Source: Wolfiporia cocos (Eukaryota > Basidiomycota > Agaricomycetes > Polyporales > Phaeolaceae). From it: a stretch of 64,000 nucleotides of DNA. This document shows positions 9,965-21,207 of this stretch, piece by piece (position 1 is the first letter of the stretch; each line of letters opens with the position of its first letter). The notes beneath the pieces are model-generated. The model was given only the letters and a program-made list of their open reading frames with translations. It did not search any database and had not been told where the DNA came from. A program made the translations under genes and the position numbers. The stretch lies in assembly GCA_029448655.1 (NCBI GenBank), contig JACCLO010000016.1, positions 620,001 through 684,000 on the forward strand. The letters run 5' to 3'.

Positions 9965-10608
9965 GATTAATTTAGCAACTGCGCTTCGTTAGCGCTGCGC
10001 AGTTGCCCAAGTGCTCAGCTAGCGCCGGAGAAATAAGATTAATCTGTGTTGAGCAGATTAATCTGACTTAATTTCCTAAAAATTACGCGAGACGGAATCG
10101 AACTACAAGCCGTAGCAACGCAATGAGCAGACATGAATTATACCATTACACTGAAAGGATTTGCTAGATTGCAATTGTATTAATTATACCAAGAGTTTTT
10201 TGCTCCCCCAAACTCCAGCCTAACAAAACTTTTTCATCAAATTTTAAGCTCCTAGCCTTGATAGCTCTATGTTGGGTGTATAATTATGACTAGAGTATAC
10301 TTTTACTGTAGCTAGTGCTTCAACTGACCAATTTCTTAAAGCCAATGAATTACTTGACATAAAATTTTGATTGACCGAAAATTTTTCATTGTTGGGTATA
10401 TAGCATATGAAGAAGCCCACTTGCTGTGTTGCTCCTTGGTATAGTGGTAAGCTCATGGACGTCTTGTATGCTGGCCCTGCTGTTCGGAGGTTGAGAGTTC
10501 AATCCCTCTTAGTGCGGTTCATTTTATCAATTTGGTAGATTAATCTACAGATTGATATGCACATGGGGAACTGTGCAGCGCTAACGAAGCGCAGTTGCTA
10601 AATTAATC
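9965..10608. mobile_element. 644-bp non-autonomous element with perfect 34-bp terminal inverted repeats
   Basis: The ends 9965-9998 and 10575-10608 are exact reverse complements over 34 bp (GATTAATTTAGCAACTGCGC at the outer edge). The outermost bases contain TTAA on both sides, so a TTAA target duplication is possible but not proven. No transposase is encoded. The interior holds two tRNA-like stretches in opposite orientation: about 10085-10160 minus (T-arm-like GTTCGATTCC) and about 10432-10520 plus (TATAGTGGTAAGC D-arm-like, GAGAGTTCAATCC B-box-like). Neither folds into a convincing tRNA by hand. Confidence 0.7.
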
Positions 10609-11468
10609 CCAGTGAGAATCCAATGTATTTAAATGTATCCAGATGTGTCGGATACATTTGGATACCATAGACTACATTAGGATACATCGTAGACGCTCAT
10701 ACAATGTATCTCATCTACACTAAATGTTACCCAAATGTATCTCGGAGAAGTTTTGATACATCGAATATATCTGAGTGTATCCTCAGTGTTGCATAAGAAG
10801 GTCCAGAGATATCCTTCAATGTAGCTCAATATAGCTCAAAATATGTATTCAGATGTAACCTAATGCATACAAAAGTATCGACATATACTACTGGCGGTAC
10901 CCGAATGCGTCCCAGAAATATCTCAATCTACCTATATTCATGCTCCCCCCATGCCTGCTCCCTGTCCCTACTCCCTGCCCCAAATCCCCATTGCGGAAAA
11001 CTGACAGTTTTCCGCATGTTCATAGAATTGTCTTGCATTCTGCAGTATATGAATGAGTATTTTTAGGATATTTCGGAGTGATGAAATACATACCAGTCTG
11101 TTCACTGTAGCGGTTACATCTCGCAATAAGAACAGTTGTGCACTAACCAAATGTAAGTAGACAAGACAAAACTAAAAACTAACAGCTTAAGTACTTATGC
11201 GCACGGGTGGTCATCCACTCACGTGTGGTCATTTAGCTTCTCTTGAAGCTAGAGGGGATGGGGTTGCCTCGCCAAGACCCAGAGACCAACTGGATGTGAG
11301 AAAAGCACAGGGAGAAGACAAAATAGACTGCACCATGCCGTGAGCCCATTTATGTGTAGCGAAATAAAGTTCAAGGGGCGATAGAATAGTGAATGAACCT
11401 AAAATGAAGTCATGAAATGACGTGATGATACTGCAAGTTCAGGTAGAAGTGTTACCATAAATGGATTG
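10609..11468. other. intergenic stretch with a decayed short-motif repeat and a hairpin
   Basis: From about 10621 to 10925 the sequence is built of many degenerate copies of an ATGTATCC-like 8-mer and its complement (GGATACAT), irregularly spaced, like an old minisatellite. A perfect hairpin (11-bp arms 10992-11002 and 11006-11016, loop GAC) follows. The remainder up to 11468 has no convincing ORF or RNA gene. Confidence 0.5.
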
Positions 11469-11605
11469 TGTTATGGGTTGAATACCCGTTCGTATATTCG
11501 AGTCGCGAATATAGATCGTTCTTCTGCACGTAGGCACATCGCCGTATGCAAGGCAAATACTTGTTAGATGCCTTCAAGTCCTAGGTGAAGTTCCTAGGAG
11601 ATTGT
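11469..11605 (-). repeat. truncated LTR of the C family
   Basis: About 137 bp match the 3' end of the C-type LTR in minus orientation (starts TGTTATGGGTTGAATACCCG, compare 60649). The LTR breaks off at about 11605, where it joins the reverse-transcriptase region of A3 directly. No second half of this LTR is present nearby. Confidence 0.8.
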
Positions 11606-13369
11606 TCAATATACGCTATGGGTTTCCAGATACTGTCCTGATTCTGCATGAGGCAGCTCCAGTTGTGAAGTCTGAAGAGTCTGCCTCGATGCAGAATAGG
11701 TCGTCATCGTTTGGTATCTCTAAAACAGGTGCTGTGACGAAGATGTTTTTTAACTTGTTGAAGCATTTCTGTTCTGTTGCGCCCCACTGCCATTCTCCAT
11801 CTTTGGTTAGATTGATCAGGGGGCATGCTACCGTGGAGGATTTAGGGATGAATCTCCAGTAGAAGTTTGCAAATCCAATGAACGATTGCACTTCTTTCTT
11901 GTTCCGAGGTGCTGGCCATTCGGCTACTGCAGCTACCTTTGTGGGGTCCATACGGTTTTCCCTGTGAGAGATTATATGCCTGAGATATTCTACTTCTGAC
12001 TTCTCAAACTCACACTTCTCTGGCTTACAGGTCAGCTTATTTTGATGGAGAACCAAAAGAACCTTTTGCAGGATCTCTCTATGTTCTTTCTGGTTCTCTG
12101 TGAAAATAAGTATATCGTCCAAGTATACAATGACCTTCCCCGTAAGGACTAGGTCTCTAAATATGTCATTCATCAAAGTCTGGAACGTGCCTGGTGTGTT
12201 GCACATTCCGAAGAACATCACCAATGGCTCGTAGAGCCCTCTATTGGTGATGAAGGTGGCTTTTTCCTCATCGCCTTCCTTGATTCTGACATTGGTGTAT
12301 CCCCAACGAATGTCCAATCTAGAAAAATACTTAGTGCATTTCAACTTATTGAGCAACTCCGTGATGAGCGGGAGCGAGTACTTGTTCTTCTTGGTCATCT
12401 GTTTCAACTTTTGATAGTCCTGGATAGGGCATAGTTTCCCATCCTTCTTTTGACAAAGAAGAAGGGTGCCCCCCATGGTGACTTCAATGGGTGGATGTGG
12501 CCCGTGCACAGTTGTTCTTCTAAGAAGTCGTCCAAAGCCTCTTGTTCTCTAGGTGAAAGGGCGTAGATTTTGCCCGCGTATGGTTCCAAATTGGGTAGGA
12601 GTTTGATGGCGTGGTCCCATGGTCGCCATTCTGGGAGTGTGTCGAATTCCTTTTCCTCGAACACGTCTTTGAATTCGTGCAAGTACTTGTGTACGACTTC
12701 CTTGAACGTCTTGGCTTCCGTGGTCTTGCCAGTCGCAATGGTGATTTCTGTGGCCTTCATGGCGTGGATGCGTTCGGCAATGTCCGCTCTACACTCTTCC
12801 CTGTTTCGGATCCATGCATCAGCGAAGATATAGTAAATATGATCACCGTTCTTGATCTGCTCGTGCTCGCAGTTGCATGTGAATGTGATCTTGCACTTCT
12901 TCCAGTCGATGGATGGGTTGTGGTCTTTGAGCCAGTCGAAGCCTAGGAAAATGTCCATGGAGCTAAGTTCCATGACGTGGAACTTGTGGGTTTCCAAGTG
13001 CGTGTCGATCTGCATCTGGAGCTCAACATAGTGCGTCATAAGCCCCATGCTGTTAGTTGATCCATCAGTGTTGAACAGCTTGATAGGGCGGTCCAATGGG
13101 ATCTGCTCGAGTCTGTGTTCTTTCATGTAGGACTTACTGATCACCGATCCAGTAGAACCGGAATCAGTGAGAGCTTTTGTGAAGAGGGCGCGTCCATTGG
13201 GGCGGTGGAGAGTGATCAGAACTTTGATCTGCCTTCCCTGTTTTCCCGTCTGGATGACCACTACACTTCCCCTGAGTTTCTCGCCTGTTGAACTGAAACC
13301 CTGTGTTCCACACGTGGTTTTGCGGATCGACTTGACGATTTTGGTGTTGGGTGTTATGTTGCATTTGAG

Positions 13370-13889
13370 TGACACAAACTTACTTATATTGTGTTGAGGC
13401 CTTTGTAGGACGCGTTACAAGGGTTATAAGCAGAGGTAAGAAGCTAATAGCTTGGTGGGCTAATAGCAGTAGTCGATAAATGAACTAGTCTGAGTCCTAA
13501 GCGACTCAGAGTAGGGTTTATATACATGCGTAGCGGGACTCCTAATACTGGGGGACAGACCCCAGACACCGTGTCTACGGGCATGTGATAAAGTGGACCG
13601 AGGCTGAGTAGTAGCCCGGTCGGGATATGTCATCGTGCTGATGCGCAATGAGTAAGACTATCTACTTGGTCTTGTGACGTGAGTCTTGGTTATCTACTAC
13701 ATGTGATTAGATAAGGGGATTGCTACCTAGATAAGATAGAGATAAGATTGGTGTGTCGGAACGGTATTGGTACATGTGACGTATATGTACTTGTAGAACT
13801 AGTTAAGTTAGAGCTAAGTGAGACAATTGTTGTAGAACGTTAGGGAAAATTATGGGAAAATAAGCGTTAGCTTAGGAAAATCTGTGACA
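13370..13889 (-). repeat. solo LTR in A3 dUTPase region, TSD TTGAG
   Basis: 520 bp, sense start TGTCACAGATTTTCC, end AGTTTGTGTCA, perfect duplication TTGAG (13365-13369 and 13890-13894). A TATATAAA box is at about 13517-13524 on the minus strand. Removing it restores the A-family coding alignment at this point. Confidence 0.92.
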
Positions 13890-14443
13890 TTGAGTATGAA
13901 CTGGGCAATTCTGTCCCCATACTTGACCTGATAATCTACTCCAGTTTGATTATTCAGTATGACTTTTAGTCAGCCAGTGTAGTCTTCGTCTACTACACTG
14001 CCTTCCACATCGACTCCCTTGAGGGTGAGTCCAGATCATGGAGCAATGCACCCATATACACCGGCTGGCATCCTGATCTTGATGCTAGTGTCTACGGTGA
14101 TGCGCTTCCTGTTAGGAACTAGTACCCCCTCTGCGGAGTACAGATCGTATCCCACAGCTCCTTCACTTTTGCGCTCAGGAGGGATTGCCCGTGGGTGATC
14201 AAGGTAGATGTCGAGCATGACAACCTTCTTCTCAGTTCGTCAATGCCGCATTTTCTTTTCTGATTTTTTTCCTAGTGGCATCAGATGCGTCTGCCATTTC
14301 CACATCTGATGTCACTACCGGGTCCACATCCATCGGAACATATGTTACATTAACATTGGAGGAATTAAGCTCGGTATTTGCCTCCCGCCACACTCCAGTG
14401 GGAGGCGCCTCCAAGGCTGTTACAAACGAGTCATCGGAGCATG

Positions 14444-14943
14444 TGACACAGGAATATACCGCATCACTGGCCCACACACCCAATCCTAACACAATGCCAC
14501 ACCGCTCCTAAGCACCCTCTAACAGAGCTATATGCTGATGTTGAAGGGCGAGACCTAGAGAGAGGGAGAGGGCAAGCCTAGGCGATCATGCAGGGTAATG
14601 GAGTATAACCCAGGGCGTACGCCCTAAGGTCGAGATTCATAGTGTTAGAGACAGAAGGTCCCTAATGTTGGCTTATATACATGCAGCGCACCATAGGACT
14701 ATGTGTCTACCCTAAATGACAAGGTCCGAGCACACTTCCATAAGCATGTGATATAGGGTGTCATGTGCAGACCGGGCCGGGGTATGCTTCAAGACGTTAT
14801 CTAATCTAATCTACTAACGGCACCTGAGGAATGGCAGAGTGGTGGGATGTATGGGAGAGGTCACGTGCCACACATGAGCACACTGGTTTGAGTCCCCTTT
14901 GTCTGAAACCCTAGAATTCAGCATGTCACGATTAACTGTGACA
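14444..14943 (-). repeat. solo LTR with antisense tRNA-like module, TSD GCATG
   Basis: 500 bp, flanked by GCATG (14439-14443 and 14944-14948). Near its 5' end it carries, on the strand opposite to LTR transcription, an A-box-like TGGCAGAGTGG (14832-14842) and a B-box-like GGTTTGAGTCC (14885-14895) with class II (Ser/Leu) spacing. Acceptor and T-stem pairing is imperfect, so it is a tRNA-like relic or regulatory module and not a working tRNA gene. Confidence 0.88.
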
Positions 14944-17811
14944 GCATGTTGAAGCTCTGTCGTCATCATCTATGTCCGATTCTACAGATGCACGTGGTAC
15001 AGATACTGATTCTAATATCAGGGCCCTGGTCTCTAGCCCATATAGTCCATCCACCGGTTTGTCATGCTCCGTGGCAGCCGAATCACTTTTTTTGGAGATT
15101 ACTGGTTCTTCGATTTCCAGAACTGAAAAGCGGTTCAAGGGGGAGGGACTTACCTGAGTGGGTGTGAACCTGGCTTCCTTGGGGTTCTCCTTGGCCCAGG
15201 CTGCCACCATTCAGACAAAGTCCTCCTGGGGAATCTCACCTAGGACCGTTGGAGCTTCATTCCCATCTGTGACCTGCCGGGTTCGCTGTGTTCCTGATCC
15301 ACTGGCGGTGGGGGTGGTGTTGGATCGGGGCCGCCAGTTTGGTTGGTGCCATGAGGTCTTGGTGCACCCCTTGCTGAGTGCCTCTGCCTGCATCTTGCTG
15401 CAAGAGTGGCACTTCCTCTTGAGCAAGTTTGCCCTTTCTTCGGTTGTTGGCTCCGCTCGGGGAGCGTGCTTGGGCTTAGCACGCTCCTTGCCCTTGTCCA
15501 TACCCTTGGTGTCCCGGTTGCTGCACAGCTTCTCTTCATCACAGAGTCATCGCATGGTGCTGTCAGTCCGGAGGATGGCCTGCTTCCAGGATTCATAGTC
15601 CTCCGGGATTTGTACATTGTACCCACGCTGCGACATGTCGTTGATGGTGGCGGCGACGAATGCCTGGTGTACCATGGAGTAGATGTCTTTGGGGATGGCC
15701 CTGGTGACCCAGCTGTGGACCACCTGGTTTTCCCTGTCGTACTTTGCTTCTCCCAGAAGCCTTTCGAGCTCCTGGAAGTACTCCTCACCTTTTTCAGCCG
15801 TCATTGTCAACCGTTCTGCGGCTACCGCTGCCTTCTTTTCCAGGTCCGGATTGTCGAACTTTTGGTACAGCTCCCAGATGAACCGCTGCCAGCTCAGATG
15901 CCATTGTCCTCCAAGGTAGTGTTCCCTTGTGAACACCATGACCCAGGAGTCGACTTTCAGGCCGCGGATCAATGATATGGCCGCTCCTACTTTCTTTGAG
16001 TCAGAAAAGAGGAGGGGGGCATTGTCGTCGATGTACAGCTTGAGCCGCATGTACCAGTCCATGAAGCCACTACCAGTGAAGGGTTCCGGTTCCCTGACCT
16101 TTGACTTGTACCGCAGGCCAGGGCGGGGCTCAGGGAGCATGGAGTACACATTCCATTGTGAGGATGCCAGTTTCTCAGGCCGCCACATTGATGCACGAGT
16201 TCCCTGGAGAGGCGTGGCTCCCCAGGTGTCCATGTGCAGTGCCTGTGGTGGTTGAGGTGCCGGGGCCTGCTGAGCCATTGCCACAAATGTGACCAGAGGA
16301 GTGAGGACCGGGGGTGTGTAATTGGGCAGGAATGGGTTGGTCTGCCGGGAGTTGCCACATGTTGGGGGTGTTGGGAGTGGTCGGGATCTGTGAGGAGTTC
16401 ATTGGGGAGAGTGCATATGCACCGATTGAACCCAATTTTCTATGGGGCGGAACCAACTTTCTGCGACCGAGACGTTAGACCTGACGGGGGACGGTTGCTG
16501 GCTGTGTAGTGAAGCCGCATCTCTGGCTTGGAGAGCATCTGCCTGTAACCGCTGTGCTTCCCATAGGAACCATCCTGCCATTTCCTGGGACCATGTGCTG
16601 ACCGTGACCATCGTCTGTGCTACCTGTTGGCACCGGGCACCAAAATCAGCCATGGTGGGGTTTGGCAGGAACACCCACTGCAAGACCAGGGGTTGAGTCA
16701 ATGTGACCCAGCTGGCTTCTGCCTCGAATCGTGTTACTTTGGTTCTGGGTGAGGTGGAACGCTCCTTGGATTTCGGAGAAGTTGGGGATCGGGTTGGGGG
16801 CAACAGTATGGACGGACGGGAGCACCGAGGATCCTGCGATGGTTCCTTCTTGGACTTCATTAGGTGCGGGGGCGTGCATGCTATCTTGTACCAAGAGCAT
16901 ACCAAAGTCGTCAAAGAAGGTCTGGGTGAGTGGGTCTGGGGTGTGTACGGGTAATACCGGGGTGTGTACGGATGGGGCCTGTTCTTTGGCTGGTCCAGGA
17001 TGGGGGTTGCGGATATAGTTGAGGGAGTGCGCCATGGTTGCGCATGTATGTAGTGAAAGTTATGTAATAGAAGGATGTAGTCACGACTGAAAGTGCTACC
17101 CGCCCACTGTGGGACCTCTAGAGGCTATCGGGGTGGTAGCTATAAACTTTCTGTCCACTACAAACTGAGTCCACCTCTTTTCGGAGGTGCACCAAGAAAC
17201 ACTAAGGGGTTTTCTTCCCAAAGCCGGCAAGTAAACTCAGCCTCTGAAACCTCGTCCAGCCCCAAAGCTAATTCGGGACACCGGGGGCACGGGAACTATC
17301 CACCTATGTGATGGGGCATGTAAAAGTCTACCGTAAGCAGCAAGTGCCGGTACAGTACATAGACGATTTCCTACCTCTTCAACCATGGGTTACACACTGG
17401 GTTGTATAGTAATGGGGGCGTGGTAATGTGCATATCGTCGGGGCAGTAAGGCCCGTAAATAGATGACCAGTGCCTCTGTACACTGCCACAGGGCCCCTTA
17501 ATGCCGTTGATTATTACGGGTTGGGTGCACAGTCACTGTGGTGGGGTTGTAACCCAAAGCCTTTATGCCGCATTGCACGATGGTGGCTCAGTAGCTTAGA
17601 AGCAATGGTAGGAGTGGTCCCCTACATGCTGTTCACAAGGTATCCCCCAGAACTCGAATCCCTTAACCCTGGGATGTGGCGGGTATGAAAAACCAAATCA
17701 CGTGTCCGGAGAACCGAAGTTCAACAAGGACAGAAGAGATGGTGCACTTTGCCCCTAGTGCGCTGGGGTTGTTCAGGGTAAGACCACTGAACGGGGAGGA
17801 GACTCGTCTTA

Positions 17812-18193
17812 TGACACAAGCGACACTTCAAGCAATTACTCAGGGGAATATGACTCGCATGAAAGCATATTCCTGATCTGAGGCTACTCAAGGAGTATAA
17901 GGCCAAGACAAGTCTGGGGTGCTACTCTGCTCGTTGGCCAGTATATAGCTATTCTACTGTTTGTACATTGTTTGGCAACTGTATAGTTATTATGTAAGCT
18001 GATAGTCCATTCTGTAAGGTAAACCCTATAATGGGTGTAAGGTACATGGCACAGAGTGTCCAGGGGTCTGGCAACATGTGATAGGGTGATTGGGGTCTTG
18101 GCACGTGACTGCATAGGCGTGCGCTTAGATAAGATAAGGGTTTAGGCTCTAGTCACTAGTTGCTGGCTAGGCAAAAGAAATCGGCTTGTGACA
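17812..18193 (-). repeat. 5' LTR of A3
   Basis: 382 bp with TG..CA ends. It is related to the A1/A2 LTR throughout but carries many substitutions and small indels. The outer flank TACCA (18194-18198) has no partner, because the other end of A3 is lost. Confidence 0.85.
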
Positions 18194-18416
18194 TACCACT
18201 CATGTATATATACCTACGTCTGAGGCCTTACTGCCTCAGACTTGTTAATGTCACCCTGGGGCATGTCCCTACTATCATCCTTACTGCTTGCTTGACTGAG
18301 TGCCTGGCGCTGCCTCTGGGACGTGGTTGACCCCACTGGCTGACATACACTATGCCTTATGATATCACCAAGGCCTCTAGCTAATCCCTAGGCCCTCTCT
18401 TGCTTGTGGTGTGACA
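18194..18416 (+). repeat. 3' remnant of a plus-strand LTR
   Basis: It contains TATATATA (18203-18210), then a perfect 9-bp hairpin with loop CTTACT (18218-18241), and ends GGTGTGACA at 18416 next to the MULE-like coding sequence. The 5' part was displaced when A3 inserted and is no longer present on the left side. Confidence 0.65.
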
Positions 18417-18528
18417 CAAGGTGAAGTTTGTGTCAGGTCTGGTAGCTCAATATCAGTGTAGGTGATGTGTTGTTCATCATGTTCGACTCGAATCAGTGCT
18501 TCTTGAGGCTGACAAGAAAGCACAAGGT

Positions 18529-20254
18529 TGTCACAGTTTTCTAGGCCTCAATATATGCCCCCCTACCCGGGCTCAAACCAACGGCCTTGACACAGACCAG
18601 GCTGTGGGACTCACCACCTAACCAATGTGGTGAGGGAGGTAAGATAGACCCAGTCAAGCACAGCAAGGATTGAGATAAGCCCTACAGGCGCACACCAAGA
18701 GGCTTGGGACTACTGATAGTAGTCCACTGGGAGTACCAATGGTACTCCACGTTGGGCACTCTATGACCGCCGAGGAGAATAGAACTAAGTTGCTTGAGCG
18801 TCTAGCTCCAACTTATATACATACATGAATAGGTCATGTGCTACTGTAGAGTACATACCTAAGAAGGAACATGGGCTTGGTTGCCATTAAGGCAACCAAG
18901 GTACATGCGCTACTCTACAAAGGCCGTGATCTGCCGGTAATGGCCAGACCAATGGTAAAAGACATAGCGTGTGGTTCCACCATGAGGCAGTCATGTGAAA
19001 CGGGCACAGCCCGGGTATAGACAAGGCTGGTGAGCCAGTACCTTGAGGGTGATCCGTCATTGGGCAGGATCCATGGGATGACTCAGCATAGCACTGAGGC
19101 ATCTATGCCATTGGCTACCCCTAGTCTCATTACTAAGGACGGTAGCTAGGGCGTGATGTCATAGACCGGACCGGAAGGTAACCGATCATAACAGAGCGGT
19201 CTAAGAGCGGGATTGGACTTCGCTGGAAGGCTAGAAGCCTGGGACTCTGCAAGTGCCGGAGCCCGTGGTAACTGGCATAAGCCGGACCAGTAGCATTAAT
19301 AGCGTGAAGCTATTATTATGCCATGGCACCATTCTGTTGTAAGGATGGTGCGACGTGTGACATCATCTTTGGATAAGAACAATGATGTAATGGTCTGGCC
19401 TGTAAGGCTGGACCGGTTGACGTAGCGATGACGTAGCTAAGTCTGGACTATGATGCAATACCATAGCTAGGATAGCTGATGGTGACGTTGCCGTGATGTC
19501 ATTAGTCTGGGCTGGAGCCGTAGTGGCTGTAGCTATGACGTTGGGATGACATAGAAGTCCTGACTAGCGTGTTATGAGTAGTCATAGGAGCTTAGTAGCG
19601 TGTCATTACATTACGTAAACTATAAGGCCGTGTTAGGACCTTATTGTGTGGCAATGTGGGATAAGTCCCAGATAACTTGTAGGTAGATGTATAAATCCCA
19701 GATAAAATGCTAAAAATAGCAGAAAAATGCTTGTCTCAGATAAATCTGTGACAGGCCTGAATTGCTCCCCTAGATAAATAACCCCTTAGCCACGTATGCT
19801 ATGCCAGCGATCACGTGACCTATAGGTATATTAGATTAGATATCAATGCACGTAGGTAGCGCCTGGCACCGTCTCCTACTTACATAATTATGCACATGAT
19901 CTTGTTATGACATATGATTACATATGCAAACATTTATCACATGTAGGGTATCTCATAGCATACACATGGACCATGTCTTCAGGGCTGGTCCCAATCTCAA
20001 GTAGTACGCTCCCCCATGTATATATATGCCATGACTGAGGTCTTACAACCTCAGTCCAATGATACTCGGCTTGGGGCACGTGTGCCCCCAGTTTTACTCT
20101 CCATCTCCCTGTCTGCTGTCTGTGACACAGCCTCTTGTCTTATACCCTTGCTAGTCTCAGGTGCAACCTTATTGACAGCCTCGTTAGCACAATCATAGGG
20201 TGATACTTAGGACTTAGGGGATAGGCAGTAGACATAGATTGTAAGTCTGTGTCA
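18529..20254 (+). repeat. solo LTR (555 bp without insert) in the MULE gene, TSD AAGGT
   Basis: The outer LTR runs 18529-18587 plus 19759-20254, starts TGTCACAGTTTTC and ends AAGTCTGTGTCA; it is flanked by AAGGT (18524-18528 and 20255-20259). It has TATATATA at 20020-20027 and a perfect 8-bp hairpin with loop CTTACA (20034-20055). Near its 5' end is an antisense tRNA-like module: B-box-like GGTTTGAGCCC (minus, 18569-18579) and A-box-like TGGCTAAGGGG (minus, about 19783-19793), now separated by the nested insertion. Confidence 0.9.
18588..19753 (-). repeat. 1166-bp solo LTR nested in another solo LTR, TSD GGCCT
   Basis: Sense start TGTCACAGATTTATC, end GGTCTGTGTCA; flanks GGCCT at 18583-18587 and 19754-19758 are identical. 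A single TATATAAG (minus, about 18811-18818) implies a very long U3 of about 930 bp, rich in repeated GACGT/GATGTCA-like motifs. Only one TATA and no internal direct repeat are seen, so this is one long LTR and not a compact two-LTR element. No coding capacity. Confidence 0.85.
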
Positions 20255-20920
20255 AAGGTGCAGCCAGCCACAACAGTTGAACCGATCCATGTGGCACACC
20301 ACACAGGGGTTGGATGTCTTCAAAACCTTCATGTCATTTTCATGCTGACAAGATTTTATGCAGCTAAATGAGTACACCGTGTCATTGGTACATTTGCGAA
20401 TTTTTTTACTCTTGAAGCTATTCACATTCAAAAGGGGCATTCCAATCAAGACCGCAGGATGACTTACATCCAGTGCAACAGCATGGTGTTCCCTATCATC
20501 CCTGCTATCTCTGCAGCCCATGATTTCTCATCTGCTGCCAGCTCCAGCCCTGTCAAATCCACCTGTGTAACAATCTCAAAGCGTCTGGTGTCATTCCCTT
20601 TTGATGCTACTGCTAGAAATTGCGTGAACGGCAGCAAATCATGGACTATATGCTTGAAATAGTTATCATCGACCTTGCCATGACTTTCTTGTGCTTGTCG
20701 TTTCTTGGCTTGCCAGCGATGTCACTCCTTCTCCATGCAGGTGGTGCATTTGGCAGTGAGCTCGCCTTTCTTTCCATCTTTCGAGTCTTTTTCTGTATCA
20801 AAAATGCTGACAGCGGTTGAGGGTTGCCACCGCACTGTATACAGACCTTCGACAAATTAGTGGAAGCAAGATATCATCATACAGTCGAGAGCGTGAAATT
20901 TGTGGAGAGGTAGAGGACCA

Positions 20921-21207
20921 CTGCATGAAATGGGCGATTCTTTGGCACCCAGAATCTCGTCAGAATTGATGGATTCTGAGCGGATTCTGAGCAAACTCTA
21001 AGAAAATCTGGGACCCCAGAATCTCACCAGAATGATGAAATTTTTGGCATGTTCCGGGGAGATTTTGGGCTAGGTTCTGATGTGATTCAGAACACCCAGA
21101 ACATGGTCTGACAAGGTAAAATGACTATGACAAGTGTCCAGAGGTGCATATTATGTAATCTACAGATCATATTTGTCCACCGAATCCATCCTGGGCAGGT
21201 CAGGGAT
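20921..21207 (+). repeat. dispersed repeat R1, copy 1
   Basis: About 290 bp match 52872-53160 at high identity (estimated near 90 percent by eye). The sequence is dominated by AGAATC/GATTCT words. An inverted, shorter version of its outer part lies at about 22360-22475, so the two may be the ends of one element of about 1.55 kb. No transposase was found between them. Confidence 0.65.

Larger units (their letters stand above)
11616..17035 (-). pseudogene. A3 gag-pol pseudogene
   Basis: Homology to the A1 polyprotein is spread over several frames: gag N-terminus from ATG 17035 (MAHSLNYIRNP), gag core 15547-16284, Cys/His cluster near 15400, segment after gag 14949-15210, dUTPase in pieces 13895-14270, protease with DSGST 12404-13369, and reverse transcriptase with YLDD 11616-12509. 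Frameshifts separate these blocks (for example between protease and RT near 12450), with stops such as the one near 15212. Solo LTRs split it at 13370-13889 and 14444-14943. It cannot make a functional product. Confidence 0.9.
11606..18193 (-). mobile_element. A3, truncated and decayed relative of A1/A2
   Basis: This minus-strand gypsy copy keeps its 5' LTR (17812-18193), leader, gag, dUTPase, protease and most of reverse transcriptase. It lacks RNase H, integrase and the 3' LTR, because the sequence stops at about 11605. The 5' LTR is 382 bp and resembles, but clearly diverges from, the 371-bp A1 LTR. The priming site next to the LTR (about 17800-17810) still pairs with its LTR target except for one G-U pair. 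Two solo LTRs are inserted in it. The A-family leader hairpin is still recognisable. Confidence 0.88.
18417..20867 (-). pseudogene. MULE-like transposase gene, N-terminal half, disrupted
   Basis: The minus-strand coding pieces are 20260-20867 and, after a solo LTR, 18417-18528. The start region has CIQCGGNPQPLSAF and then a CTTC motif (a CxxC..CxxC zinc site), followed by DLTGLELAADEKSW. A probable intron (about 20425-20470, GTAAGT..TAG) leads to SFSCIKSCQHEND..MDRFNCCGWLHL. Excision of the LTR plus one AAGGT copy lets the frame continue into ALIRVEHDEQHITY. The RFxCxGWLH..HxDxH..Y pattern is typical of the DNA-binding part of fungal Mutator-like transposases (family knowledge). At least one frameshift lies near 20775 and a stop near 20735. 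The catalytic half is missing. Confidence 0.6.

Noticed and set aside
18887..19102. 71-codon ORF in the 1166-bp LTR
   Set aside because: Entirely within U3 of a solo LTR, short, no similarity to any domain.
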